Assembly: GCF_017114915.1 (NCBI RefSeq)
Contig: NZ_JAAUOE010000010.1
Location: 1-44,080, forward strand
Source of the DNA: Pseudomonas frederiksbergensis
GTDB lineage: Bacteria > Pseudomonadota > Gammaproteobacteria > Pseudomonadales > Pseudomonadaceae
DNA length: 44,080 nt
Direction of reading: 5' to 3'
Positions 8,222-16,654 of this stretch are shown here, piece by piece. Positions within the stretch are counted from its first letter, which is position 1. Each line of letters starts with the position of its first letter. Made by a program: the position numbers and the translations under genes. Below the pieces are notes generated by a model. That model had not been told where the DNA came from and ran no database searches. It worked only from the letters and a program-made list of their open reading frames with translations.

Positions 8222-8864
8222 CGCTATACGACTGGTGGTCGCGGACGATCATGAAGTCACGCGCACCGGCTTCGTCTCGTTGCTCGCCGGCCTGACGCAA
8301 TTCGAAGTGGTCGGCCAGGCGTGCAATGGCCAGGAAGCACTGGATTTATGTGAACGGCTTTTGCCCGACATCGTCATTCTCGACATCCGCATGCCGGTGC
8401 TCAACGGGCTGGGCGCGGCACGCCTGCTTCAAGAGCGCCTGCCGAGCCTGAAAGTGATGATGTTCACCATGGACGACAGCCCCGATCACCTTGAAGCCGC
8501 CATGAACGCGGGCGCCGTGGGCTATCTGCTCAAGGATGCCAGCCGCCATGAGGTAATCGACGCCTTGCAACGTGTCGCCGCCGGCGAGCAAGCCCTCAAC
8601 AGTTCAGTCAGTGCGCAGCTGCTGCGCCGCCTGACCGAGCGCAACGCCAGCGGCGCCGCCCCCGTCACCTTGACCCCACGGGAACGCCAGGTGCTGGGGC
8701 TGGTGGCCAGTGGCATGAGCAACCGTGCAATCGGCGAAAATCTCGGCATCACCACCGGCACGGCTAAAGCTCATGTGGAACGGGTCATCGGCAAACTCGG
8801 CGCCGCCGACCGCACCCAGGCCGCTGTGCGCGGCATCGCGTTGGGCCTGGTGACCCAGTCATGA
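8214..8864 (+). CDS. NarL/FixJ-type response regulator (LuxR HTH)
   Basis: 216 residues. Receiver domain at about 5-120 with acidic pair D11/D12, phosphorylation site Asp57 (VILDIRMP) and conserved Lys in YLLKDAS. The C-terminal LuxR-type helix-turn-helix begins at LTPRERQVLGLVASGMSN and ends in GTAKAHVERVIGKLG. It is the expected partner of the preceding HisKA_3 kinase; the starts and stops overlap on both sides (8214-8221 with the kinase, 8861-8864 with the hybrid kinase), implying coupled translation. Target genes are unknown. Confidence 0.92.
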   Translation: MTDAIRLVVADDHEVTRTGFVSLLAGLTQFEVVGQACNGQEALDLCERLLPDIVILDIRMPVLNGLGAARLLQERLPSLKVMMFTMDDSPDHLEAAMNAGAVGYLLKDASRHEVIDALQRVAAGEQALNSSVSAQLLRRLTERNASGAAPVTLTPRERQVLGLVASGMSNRAIGENLGITTGTAKAHVERVIGKLGAADRTQAAVRGIALGLVTQS

Positions 8865-11188
8865 AAGGTTCAAGCGCCCGCCGCTGGGCCGATCTGCCGT
8901 TACGCGGCAAAGCCCTCGTGGTGATTTCCCTGCCGTTGGTGATTCTGCTGCTCTCGCTGGTGCTGATCTATATCACCGAGCGCCAGACCGCTCGCGCGGA
9001 AGAAGACGTACGCCGTGTGCTGCTGGTGCAAGGCGACATTCAAGCGGTGCACACCCTGCTCGCCGAGGCCGCTGCCAGTGTGCGCGGCTATCTGCTGACC
9101 CACCGCGAGGATTTCCTGCCAGGCTACCGACAAGCCAAGCCCTTGATCGAATCGGCTCTGCAACGGCTCGACCGCAACGTTCGCGATGAGCGGGTGCGCA
9201 AACATCTGGAGGCGATCACACCGCTGATCGACACCAAGGTCGAGGGTCTGGTTGAACTGCTCGATGATCGCAACGCAACCCCTGAGTCGATCACCACCAT
9301 CCTGATCAACAACAAGCACGTCCTCGACGAACTGCGCGAACGCATCAGCGCCATGCGCACCCTTGAGGACACCCTGCTGGCCGAGCGTACAGCGGCGGCG
9401 GCCTCCACTCGACAACGGCTGTTGTTCTCCACCCTGCTGGCCGCCGTTTGCGGGCTGTTTGGCGCCATTGTCGCGGTGCTGTTCCTGTCCAAGGGCATCG
9501 TCGCCCGGGTGAAACAGGTCCAGGGCAACGCCCAACGGCTGGCACTCGGTCAGCCGTTGTTGCCGCAACCGCCGGAAAACGATGAGATAGGTCAATTGGG
9601 CACGCGTCTGGTCGAAGCCGGGCTGCTGCTGGCCGAACGTGAACGGGCCTTGCGCGACAACGAAGAACGCCTGCGGCTGATCATCGACGGGGTGAAGGAC
9701 TACGGCATTTTCGCCCTCGATACGCGGGGCGTCGTCACCAGTTGGAATGCCGGCGCCGAACGGATCAAGGGTTACACCGAACAGGAGATCGTGGGTCAGC
9801 ATTTCTCCGTGTTTTATTTATCGCAGGAGTGCCCGCAACATCCCGACATGGCGCTGCGCGAGGCCACTCGCAATGGTCATTACATGGAAGAGGCCTGGCG
9901 CTGTCGTAAGGATGGCAGCCGCTTCTGGGCCAGTGTGGTGATTACCGCGCAGTACGACAGCAGTGGCGCCCTGCGTGGCTTCTCCAAGATCACCCGCGAC
10001 ATCACCGATCGCCGTGCCGCCGAGATCGCCCTGAGTACCGCACGGGAAGAAGCGGAGCGCGCCAGCCGCGCCAAAAGCGAATTCCTGTCGCGCATGAGCC
10101 ATGAACTGCGCACGCCGCTCAACTCCATTCTCGGCTTTGCGCAACTGCTGGACATGGACTCACCCAAGGGGCAACGGGCGCAGATCGGTCATATCCTGCG
10201 GGCCGGGCAACACCTGCTGACCCTGATCAACGAAGTGCTGGACATCGCCAAGATCGAAGCCGGGCGCCTGCCGCTGAATGTAGAAGCGGTGCCCCTGGCG
10301 GTGGTGCTGCAAGAAGCCCTGACGCTGGTGTCTCCCATGGCGTGCGACGCCGGCATTCAGCTGGTCGAGTTGCCGATGCTGGCCGCCGACAACGGGATCG
10401 TCGCCGATCGGCAACGCCTGGTTCAGGTGCTGCTCAACCTGTTGTCCAACGCGATCAAATACAACCGCCCCCAGGGCCAGGTGCACATTGAGGTCAGGGT
10501 TCATCAACAGCGAATTGCCGTGTCGGTCTGCGATACCGGCAAGGGCATTGTGGCCGATCGACTGGATCAACTGTTCAAGCCGTTCGAGCGCCTGGAGACC
10601 GATCCGAACGTGGAAGGCACCGGCCTGGGGCTGGCCTTGAGCAAGAGTCTGCTGGAAATGATGAACGGCAGCCTGACGGTCAAAAGCCAGCCGGGCGAAG
10701 GCTCCAGCTTCACCCTGGAGTTGCCCTTCGTGCGCCTGCAGCCAGCCGCCGAGTCACCTGCTGCACGAATCAGCCACCCAGCGGCAAGGCCCGCCCTCGC
10801 CGCCCCCGATTACCAGGGCAAAGTGCTGTGCATCGAAGACAATCTGTCGAGCCTGGCCCTGATCGAAACCCTGCTGCAACGGCGACCGCACATCCAGTTG
10901 CTCTCAAGCATGCAAGGGCAAATGGGCCTGGACCTGGCCCGGCAACATGCACCGCAGCTGATTTTGCTGGATGTGGCGCTCCCGGACCTTGACGGCTTCA
11001 ACGTCCTGCAACGCTTGCGTCAGTCCCCCAGCACCCGTGCCACGCCCGTGCTGATGATCACCGCCGATGCCAGCGACCTCACTCACCTGGCCTTGCTGGA
11101 GGCGGGAGCGACCGCGGTGCTGACCAAGCCGATTCACATTCCCTCATTCCTCGCCCACCTTGACCAGCACCTACCGGAGCCCGTGTGA
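8861..11188 (+). CDS. CHASE3/HAMP/PAS hybrid histidine kinase with receiver
   Basis: 775 residues. Order: membrane segment (about 18-41), periplasmic CHASE3-like helical sensor (about 42-178), second membrane segment (about 185-207), HAMP, PAS (about 270-390, with FALDTRGVVTSWNAGAERIKGY), HisKA with FLSRMSHELRTPLNSI (His414), HATPase with CDTGKGI and GTGLGLALS, and a C-terminal receiver with Asp704 (LLDVALPDLDG). The receiver suggests a phosphorelay, but no Hpt domain is encoded nearby. Overlaps the preceding regulator by 4 bases and the following receiver gene by 4. Its CHASE3 signal is unknown. Confidence 0.92.
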   Translation: MKGSSARRWADLPLRGKALVVISLPLVILLLSLVLIYITERQTARAEEDVRRVLLVQGDIQAVHTLLAEAAASVRGYLLTHREDFLPGYRQAKPLIESALQRLDRNVRDERVRKHLEAITPLIDTKVEGLVELLDDRNATPESITTILINNKHVLDELRERISAMRTLEDTLLAERTAAAASTRQRLLFSTLLAAVCGLFGAIVAVLFLSKGIVARVKQVQGNAQRLALGQPLLPQPPENDEIGQLGTRLVEAGLLLAERERALRDNEERLRLIIDGVKDYGIFALDTRGVVTSWNAGAERIKGYTEQEIVGQHFSVFYLSQECPQHPDMALREATRNGHYMEEAWRCRKDGSRFWASVVITAQYDSSGALRGFSKITRDITDRRAAEIALSTAREEAERASRAKSEFLSRMSHELRTPLNSILGFAQLLDMDSPKGQRAQIGHILRAGQHLLTLINEVLDIAKIEAGRLPLNVEAVPLAVVLQEALTLVSPMACDAGIQLVELPMLAADNGIVADRQRLVQVLLNLLSNAIKYNRPQGQVHIEVRVHQQRIAVSVCDTGKGIVADRLDQLFKPFERLETDPNVEGTGLGLALSKSLLEMMNGSLTVKSQPGEGSSFTLELPFVRLQPAAESPAARISHPAARPALAAPDYQGKVLCIEDNLSSLALIETLLQRRPHIQLLSSMQGQMGLDLARQHAPQLILLDVALPDLDGFNVLQRLRQSPSTRATPVLMITADASDLTHLALLEAGATAVLTKPIHIPSFLAHLDQHLPEPV

Positions 11189-11649
11189 ACACCGACCTGC
11201 GTATTCTGATCATCGATGACCAACGGCCCAACCTCGATTTGATGGAGCAATTACTTGTCCGTGAAGGGCTGAGCAATGTACTGAGCAGCACCCAACCGTT
11301 GCGAACCCTGGACCTGTTCAACAGCTTCGAGCCTGACCTGGTCATTCTCGACCTGCACATGCCGGAGTTCGATGGCTTTGCCGTGCTTGAACAGCTCAAC
11401 CGGCGCATCCCGGCCGGCGAATACCTGCCGATCCTCGTGCTCACCGCTGACGCCACCCGCGATACCCGGCTGCGCGCGCTGGCGCTGGGCGCCAAAGACT
11501 TTATCAGCAAACCATTGGACGCCCTGGAAACCATGCTGCGGGTATGGAACCTGCTAGAGACCCGCGCACTGTATAAAGCCCTGCGCACGCTGGTCCCTGC
11601 CGATCAGATCGAGTTGTTGCGTCAGCTAAAGCCGCAGCCAATTACCTGA
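11185..11649 (+). CDS. Stand-alone receiver-domain response regulator
   Basis: 154 residues: one receiver domain (about 5-125) with DD11-12, Asp56 (VILDLHMPEFDG), Thr in LVLTADAT and Lys in FISKPLDA, then a 30-residue helical tail. There is no DNA-binding or enzymatic output. The sequence resembles the receiver of RpfG-type proteins, but the HD-GYP domain is absent. It starts at GTG 11185, overlapping the TGA of the hybrid kinase, so it probably takes phosphate from that kinase or passes it on by protein contact. Its 3' end overlaps the end of the convergent phaG by 24 bases. Confidence 0.88.
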   Translation: MNTDLRILIIDDQRPNLDLMEQLLVREGLSNVLSSTQPLRTLDLFNSFEPDLVILDLHMPEFDGFAVLEQLNRRIPAGEYLPILVLTADATRDTRLRALALGAKDFISKPLDALETMLRVWNLLETRALYKALRTLVPADQIELLRQLKPQPIT

Positions 11650-12546
11650 CTGAAGCGGCGGGATCACCGATGATTTGCCACTCAAAGCCAGGCTACGGGG
11701 CTGGCTTGGCGTCCTTACGACCACCGGCTGCAGAAATCCCAGCAAGGCCTGTTGGGTGTCATGCCAGGCTGTCGGGTGTTCCATGTCGAGGAAGTGTCCG
11801 GCGTTCTTGATGGTTTGAAACTGAGCCTGACGGGTATGACGCGCAAAAAGGCGGGCGTCTTCCACCGAGGTGTACTCATCCCGATCACCGTTGATGAACA
11901 GCAGCGGGACTTCGATGGCATCAGCACAGGAAACGTAGCAGTGGGTGTCCTGGGTCAGCACTTCATTGACGTGAAAATGCATCTGCTGGTATTCGTGTTC
12001 GTCCAGGCTGCTGACATGGCGTTCGTTGAAACGCTTGAACAGCGATGGCAGGTGCTTGCCGATCGTGCCGTTGATCAAACGCCCGACATTGCGCCGATCG
12101 CACGCGTGGAGAAAGTCCCGACCGCTCTCCAGATAATCGCGCATCGGCGTGTTGATCCGCGCAGCGAATGAACTGATCACCGCCTTTTCGATCCGGCGTG
12201 GCCGCTGGGCCAGCGCCACCAGGGTCGCTGCACCGCCCCAGGAAAAGGACAGCACATGGTGCGCGCGAAAGTGCTCGATCAACTCCAGCAGTATTTCGGC
12301 CTCGTCTTCCTTGCGGATCGGTTGGTCGTGCCGGTTGTGTTGTTTCGATTGACCGGCGTAGGGCTGATCGTAGAGGACCACATTGAAGCGTGGCCGCAGG
12401 TAACGCACCGTTTGTGCAAAGGATGCGGTCGTTGCCAGCGAGCCATTGACCAGAATGATGGTCTTGTCAGCGGCGGCGTTGAGATAGTGCTCGGTATAAA
12501 CCTTGTACTTCTTACCAATCTCGACGATGGCAGTTATCGGCATCAT
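11626..12546 (-). CDS. phaG: PhaG, 3-hydroxyacyl-ACP thioesterase/transacylase
   Basis: 306 residues of alpha/beta-hydrolase fold, closely like P. putida PhaG along its length: TIILVNGSLATTASFAQTVR, NVVLYDQPYAGQSK, nucleophile region HVLSFSWGGAATL, the HX4D motif in RHVSSLDEHEY, and FINGDRDEYTSVEDARLF with a late catalytic His in NAGHFLDMEHP. PhaG diverts (R)-3-hydroxyacyl chains from fatty-acid synthesis toward medium-chain polyhydroxyalkanoate precursors. RhlA is a related alternative, but no rhamnolipid genes are adjacent and the match to PhaG is closer. The C-terminal 25 residues are variable. Monocistronic; start ATG 12546 (12543 also possible). Confidence 0.87.
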   Translation of the reverse strand: MMPITAIVEIGKKYKVYTEHYLNAAADKTIILVNGSLATTASFAQTVRYLRPRFNVVLYDQPYAGQSKQHNRHDQPIRKEDEAEILLELIEHFRAHHVLSFSWGGAATLVALAQRPRRIEKAVISSFAARINTPMRDYLESGRDFLHACDRRNVGRLINGTIGKHLPSLFKRFNERHVSSLDEHEYQQMHFHVNEVLTQDTHCYVSCADAIEVPLLFINGDRDEYTSVEDARLFARHTRQAQFQTIKNAGHFLDMEHPTAWHDTQQALLGFLQPVVVRTPSQPRSLALSGKSSVIPPLQSGNWLRL

Positions 12547-12879
12547 TTCATTCTATTCCTTGAACAATTTGGACCAGACACACAGCTCGATCGACCGTCC
12601 GGCGTCCTCCGGGCAAGCCTGACAGCGCGAACCAGCGACAACGGTACAAGGGCGCTGAGATGAACGCCATGACTAATAAGTCACAACCCGACCAGCGGTT
12701 TCCAGTTAAGCAGGGATTTCTCCATGCGCAAGGTCGAAAAGCTTGAAAATGGCTGCCCAGACGCTTCGCCAACACCCGCCTAAGCGGGTTCATTGACCCA
12801 TCGTCATCCGTACAGGGTTATCGCCGTCTGCGTTTGAGCCTTGCGCTCCCCCCCCTCAAGTCCAACGAGGAGTTAAAAA
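12547..12879. other. Divergent intergenic region phaG / GST
   Basis: About 330 bases with no gene I can support. It holds the upstream regions of phaG (minus) and the GST gene (plus, with an AACGAGGAG ribosome-binding site). A short dyad TGACT-AATA-AGTCA at 12670-12683, about 125 bases upstream of phaG, could be a regulator site. A 19-codon frame at 12724-12783 lacks a good ribosome-binding site and is not called. Confidence 0.4.
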
Positions 12880-13575
12880 ATGTCGCTGACGCTTTACTAC
12901 CATCCGCTGTCATCGTACTGCCATAAAGTACTCGTCGCACTCTACGAGAACGGGATCGAGTTCGACAGAAGGATCATCGATCTTGCGGACGCTGCCGACC
13001 GTGCAGAACTTCAGGCATTGTGGCCAATCGGAAAGTTCCCGGTACTTCGCGACCCTGCTCGCCAACGTGATCTGCCGGAGTCCAGTGTCATCATCGAGTA
13101 CCTGGATCGCCTGTATCCAGGTGAACGACGCCTGGTTCCAGACGATTGGGAGACCGCACTGGAGGTGCGGTTATGGGACCGTTTCTTCGACAATTATCTA
13201 CAAACGCCGATCCAGCGGATTGTCAGTGATCGCCTATACGCGACCAACGGTGATTTGACGGGAGAACGGTCTACGCTTGCGACGGCGTACCGCATGCTCG
13301 ATCACCGGATGGCGTCCAGAATCTGGGCGGCCAGCCCGGACTTCAGCCTGGCCGATTGCGCTGCCGCTCCGGCGCTCTTCTATGCCTGCACGCTTGTGCC
13401 GTTTCCCGACGACTGCAGCCACTTGAGCGCCTATTTTGAAAGGTTGATACAGAGACCGTCAGTCCTGAGGGTGATCGATGAAGCCCGGCCCTGGTTTTCG
13501 TTCTATCCGTTTGCGCAGGCCATCGAGCAACGGTTTCGCCAGGCGTCGGAGGAGAAAGGGTCCCGACCGGTTTAG
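12880..13575 (+). CDS. Glutathione S-transferase family protein
   Basis: 231 residues. The N-terminal thioredoxin-like domain (1-80) has LYYHPLSSYCHKVLVALYE with Ser/Cys near the glutathione site, and the typical cis-Pro and ES motifs GKFPVLRD and LPESSVIIEYLD. The C-terminal helical domain (about 90-210) contains SLADCAAAPALFYA, the N-capping motif of GSTs. Substrate unknown; possible roles are detoxification of electrophiles or peroxides in the cytosol. Strong ribosome-binding site GAGGAG. Single gene, divergent from phaG. Confidence 0.88.
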   Translation: MSLTLYYHPLSSYCHKVLVALYENGIEFDRRIIDLADAADRAELQALWPIGKFPVLRDPARQRDLPESSVIIEYLDRLYPGERRLVPDDWETALEVRLWDRFFDNYLQTPIQRIVSDRLYATNGDLTGERSTLATAYRMLDHRMASRIWAASPDFSLADCAAAPALFYACTLVPFPDDCSHLSAYFERLIQRPSVLRVIDEARPWFSFYPFAQAIEQRFRQASEEKGSRPV

Positions 13576-13595
13576 CGCCCAATCGTGGCGGCGGT

Positions 13596-13925
13596 CTACC
13601 GTTGCGCCAACTCATGCCGGATGCATTGCTCGTAATACGTTTGCCTGATGCCGGCCGGCTTGAGACGCGAAGAGCTGTTATAGGTTTGCTCCGTAATTCC
13701 CATGGCCGTCATGCGCATCCACGGCCGGGGAAATTTGCGCGATTGCAGCTTCTTGCGTGCCCCATAAAGCGTGAGCCCGGAAAGTTTCGAGGCTTGCGCG
13801 CCCTCGGCAATTTCCGAACCCCAGCTGCATACATAGCGAGCGTTCTTGCTCAGTTCCTTGGCCTGAGCCCCAAGCGAGATAGCCACCAGGACAAACGTTG
13901 CAGCCATCCCTACCAAAGTCCGCAT
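13596..13925 (-). CDS. Small exported protein of unknown function
   Basis: 109 residues with a clear signal peptide (MAATFVLVAISLGAQA, cleavage after AQA). The mature part has two cysteines (in VCSWGSEIAEG and QCIRHELAQR) that could form a disulfide, and many basic residues. I do not recognise a named family. It is convergent with the GST gene and a separate transcript from the phosphoribosyltransferase gene downstream. Codon use and the signal peptide support it being a real gene. Confidence 0.65.
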   Translation of the reverse strand: MRTLVGMAATFVLVAISLGAQAKELSKNARYVCSWGSEIAEGAQASKLSGLTLYGARKKLQSRKFPRPWMRMTAMGITEQTYNSSSRLKPAGIRQTYYEQCIRHELAQR

Positions 13926-14000
13926 ATCGCCAATGCCTAACCTGCTGAAAAGAAAGCAAGTTTGACAACGAACCGGAGATCGGGGGGCCAGCAGTTTGCC

Positions 14001-14681
14001 TCATTTCATCGCTGATTCTCTCTGCCAGGCCCGATGCAAAAGATCGATGACTTCTTCGTCCGATGTCTGAGAAAAGTCCGTGTACCAATGGCCGATCGAT
14101 ATCAGCCAGTCAGGGATCAGCGGGCAAATCAGTTCGTCCACTTCGTCGCGCAGCGCCTCTGCCGTCTCAAGGGGGGCCACCGGCACGGCAACGACGATGC
14201 GCGACGGCGCTTGCAGGCGCACGGACTGTATCGCCGCCATCATCGTGGCTCCTGTCGCCAGCCCGTCATCGATCAGGATCACCACCTGATCCTTGAGCGC
14301 CACAGGCGCACGGGACGCCCGGTATACCTGCTCGCGACGCAACAATTCCCGGGTTTCCCGTGCAACCACGCCATCGAGCGTGCGTTGATCGATACCGTTA
14401 GCCCGCAGCGCATCGTCATTCACAATCTGGATGCCGCCGCTGGCGATGGCGCCCATGGCGAACTCCTGGTGGGACGGCACCCCCAGTTTGCGGACCAGCA
14501 TCAGGTCCAGGCGAACCTCCAGGGCTGTGGCCACTTCATAGGCGACCGGCACGCCGCCACGGGGTAAGGCAAGGACGATGACATCGGCTCTTTTAGCGTA
14601 TTTAAGCAACGGCTCCACCAGGCTGCGGCCGGCATCGACCCGGTCATGCAAGATGGTTTGCAATGACGGACTATGAGTCAT
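14001..14681 (-). CDS. Phosphoribosyltransferase-domain protein
   Basis: 226 residues. The PRPP-binding motif is plain: VVILIDDGLATGATMMAA (about residues 125-142), preceded by LALPRGGVPVAYEVA and LVRKLGVPSHQEFAMGAIA. This stand-alone type of type-I phosphoribosyltransferase is widespread next to stress proteins or alpha/beta hydrolases, and its substrate is not established. Start ATG 14681, with GGGAGG nine bases upstream; the frame continues upstream into the universal stress gene. It lies 68 bases after the stress gene on the same strand, so co-transcription is likely. Confidence 0.88.
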   Translation of the reverse strand: MTHSPSLQTILHDRVDAGRSLVEPLLKYAKRADVIVLALPRGGVPVAYEVATALEVRLDLMLVRKLGVPSHQEFAMGAIASGGIQIVNDDALRANGIDQRTLDGVVARETRELLRREQVYRASRAPVALKDQVVILIDDGLATGATMMAAIQSVRLQAPSRIVVAVPVAPLETAEALRDEVDELICPLIPDWLISIGHWYTDFSQTSDEEVIDLLHRAWQRESAMK

Positions 14682-14749
14682 TTTGAAAACCTCCCTGGGG
14701 CGGGAGCCCCAAAAAACGGGCGAGCCCATTTCGTCAAGGATGCTCGCAA

Positions 14750-15637
14750 CTACACCGCCAGAATGCTGCAAGGCACCTGATACAGAATATGCTCGGTCGT
14801 GCTGCCCAGCAGCCTCTCCAGACCACTGTATTGAGCTCTGCCCATCACGATCACATCCATTTGATGCTCGTAGGCAAACTCGCTCAGCACCGAAACCGGT
14901 TGCCCCATGACGAAATGCCGACAGTCAGGGGGCACACCGAACCGACCAGCCAGCTTGAGAAAAGACGTCTCCAGGTCGCTGCGCAATTCCTGGGTCAGCT
15001 CCGCGAGCATCAGACCGCCATCCATATCCGCCAGAAAAGCTGCCGAAATGTCACAGGCGTGCAGTAGATGCAACTCGGCATTGCATTGCAGTGCAAGGCT
15101 CGACGCCTGCAGGATGATCCGATCATTGAGCTCGCTGTTCGAAGGCTCGGTATCAGCAACGTCAACCGCGGCCACCACCTTCTGCGGCAAGGCATGGCTT
15201 TGAGCCCCCACCAGATAAACCGGCACCGGACAATGGCGCAACAAACGCCAGTCCAGCGGCGTAAAGAACGCGCGCTTGAGCATTGGCTCATGCTCGACTT
15301 GCTTGATCAGCAGATCGGGCTGCATTTGCGTGACGTGTTCAAGGATGTCCCGGCGCATGTTGTCGGCCCAGGCGACTTCGGTAGTCACCTCGACCCCTCT
15401 GCCCTGTATCTTTTGCGCCTGCTCCTCGAGCCAGTCGCGGTGTTCCTGCAGGTAACTCGCCCGCGCCTGTTTCCGGTCGCCTTCTTCAAGCAACGACAGA
15501 ATGTTCAACGAAGGGATCAGCGCAGCAATATGCAAGCTCGCCCCGCTGGCCTTGGCCACGGCAGCGGCATGGTTCATCGCAGGAGAATGGCGCAGGAGCG
15601 GATTGATGATCAGTAATAACCGTTGATACTGGCTCAT
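14750..15637 (-). CDS. Tandem universal stress protein (UspA family)
   Basis: 295 residues with two Usp domains. The first (about 5-145) begins YQRLLLIINPLLRHSPAMNHA and is degenerate. The second (about 155-295) ends with VIVMGRAQYSGLERLLGSTT, the G-x2-G-x9-G(S/T) nucleotide-binding pattern, and PCSILAV. Tandem Usp proteins (UspE-like) are cytosolic and act in starvation, hypoxia or envelope stress. Start ATG 15637 follows GAGGAG; the next upstream ATG would add 10 residues. It lies 76 bases after the alpha/beta-hydrolase gene and 68 before the phosphoribosyltransferase gene. Confidence 0.9.
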   Translation of the reverse strand: MSQYQRLLLIINPLLRHSPAMNHAAAVAKASGASLHIAALIPSLNILSLLEEGDRKQARASYLQEHRDWLEEQAQKIQGRGVEVTTEVAWADNMRRDILEHVTQMQPDLLIKQVEHEPMLKRAFFTPLDWRLLRHCPVPVYLVGAQSHALPQKVVAAVDVADTEPSNSELNDRIILQASSLALQCNAELHLLHACDISAAFLADMDGGLMLAELTQELRSDLETSFLKLAGRFGVPPDCRHFVMGQPVSVLSEFAYEHQMDVIVMGRAQYSGLERLLGSTTEHILYQVPCSILAV

Positions 15638-15713
15638 GAGCTGACTCCTCGGCATTGAAAGTGCCACTTGAAAAAGAATAGTTCACAACGGTGCCGTGCA
15701 TCTCCCATCGGGC

Positions 15714-16526
15714 TCATTGGCGTGGGCTGTCAGCCTGGAAATCGGCGATCTGTTGCCACATCGCGATCGGGTTGGAATACATGGGGAAATGCCCGCACTG
15801 CGCAATCGGCGCCAACCGCACGCCTTCAGCCTGAATGTGCGGCAAATAGGACAGTGAGGCATTTTGCTCGCCGTACATGAACATGCGCGGGCATGGCAGG
15901 CCAAGAAACTTGCCCATCAGGTCGGCATTGTCGGAAAGATCGACCATTGACTCGAAAATCCCGCGCACCGCGCCCGCGCGCACCTTGTGCCGCAAGCTGG
16001 CGGCATAGAGCGCGCTGGCGTACGCCGGGGCGTGCCGGGCCCGTTCGATGAAGGCGGCGAAAAACTCCTCGGGATCGTCCGCCGGGTAATCGACGATCTG
16101 TCGGCTCAGGAAACAGTCCTCCGGGGCGATATTGCCCTCGATGTCGACGAAACTGAGCACCCGGTCCGGGTAGTGATGCGCCAGCATCAGCGCGGTCAGT
16201 CCGCCCATGGAATGGCCGACCAGATGGAAGCGCTCGATACCAAAATGCTCCAGCACCTTTAACGCGGCCTTCAGCAGTAAGGGAATGGAAATCCGCGACA
16301 GGTCGCTGCACTGGCTTTCCCCGCAACCCGGTGCGTCATAGGCGACGAAGGGATGACCGGTGAAGGCGGCTTGCTGCGCGATGTCGGCGTAGTCTTCCTT
16401 GGTCGAGCCAAACCCATGCAGGAACACAATTGGCGCCAGGGCACCGTCGCGATGAAGGGTGGCGATGTTCAGATCGATACCCTCCACGATCAGAGGAATG
16501 TGCGCTTGAGTAAAGGGTTTGGACAC
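15714..16526 (-). CDS. Alpha/beta hydrolase
   Basis: 270 residues of classical alpha/beta-hydrolase fold: oxyanion region VFLHGFGS, nucleophile elbow GHSMGG, later acid near FMYGEQNAS and catalytic His in IAQCGHFPMYSNP. Esterase, C-C hydrolase or lactonase activities all occur in this family, and sequence alone cannot decide. Start GTG 16526 with AAGGAG eight bases upstream. A LysR-type dyad (16640-16654) lies about 113 bases before the start and matches the one before the LysR/RraA region, so the gene may belong to that regulon rather than to stress metabolism. Confidence 0.88.
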   Translation of the reverse strand: MSKPFTQAHIPLIVEGIDLNIATLHRDGALAPIVFLHGFGSTKEDYADIAQQAAFTGHPFVAYDAPGCGESQCSDLSRISIPLLLKAALKVLEHFGIERFHLVGHSMGGLTALMLAHHYPDRVLSFVDIEGNIAPEDCFLSRQIVDYPADDPEEFFAAFIERARHAPAYASALYAASLRHKVRAGAVRGIFESMVDLSDNADLMGKFLGLPCPRMFMYGEQNASLSYLPHIQAEGVRLAPIAQCGHFPMYSNPIAMWQQIADFQADSPRQ

Positions 16527-16639
16527 AGGATAGACTCCTTGAACGAAAAGATGGCCGTCGGGCCGGAGTTGCCGCCGGCAGGGCCGACAATTTCAAGGGG
16601 ATCGGGCCTTGTGTAAATTCCTCATTCGGGAACACGGTC

Positions 16640-16654
16640 ATAGGTCAAACCTAT
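16640..16654. promoter_or_regulatory. LysR-type operator dyad upstream of the alpha/beta hydrolase
   Basis: ATAGGTCAAACCTAT is a perfect ATAGGT-N3-ACCTAT dyad of the T-N11-A class. It overlaps the last base of the lysR stop codon and lies upstream of the hydrolase gene. The same motif with one change occurs at 17557-17571. Confidence 0.65.

Noticed and set aside
15652..15666. TGGCACTTTCAATGC sigma-54-like sequence before the universal stress gene
   Set aside because: Spacing fits GG-N10-GC, but the start would fall almost on the ATG and exclude the good GAGGAG ribosome-binding site.
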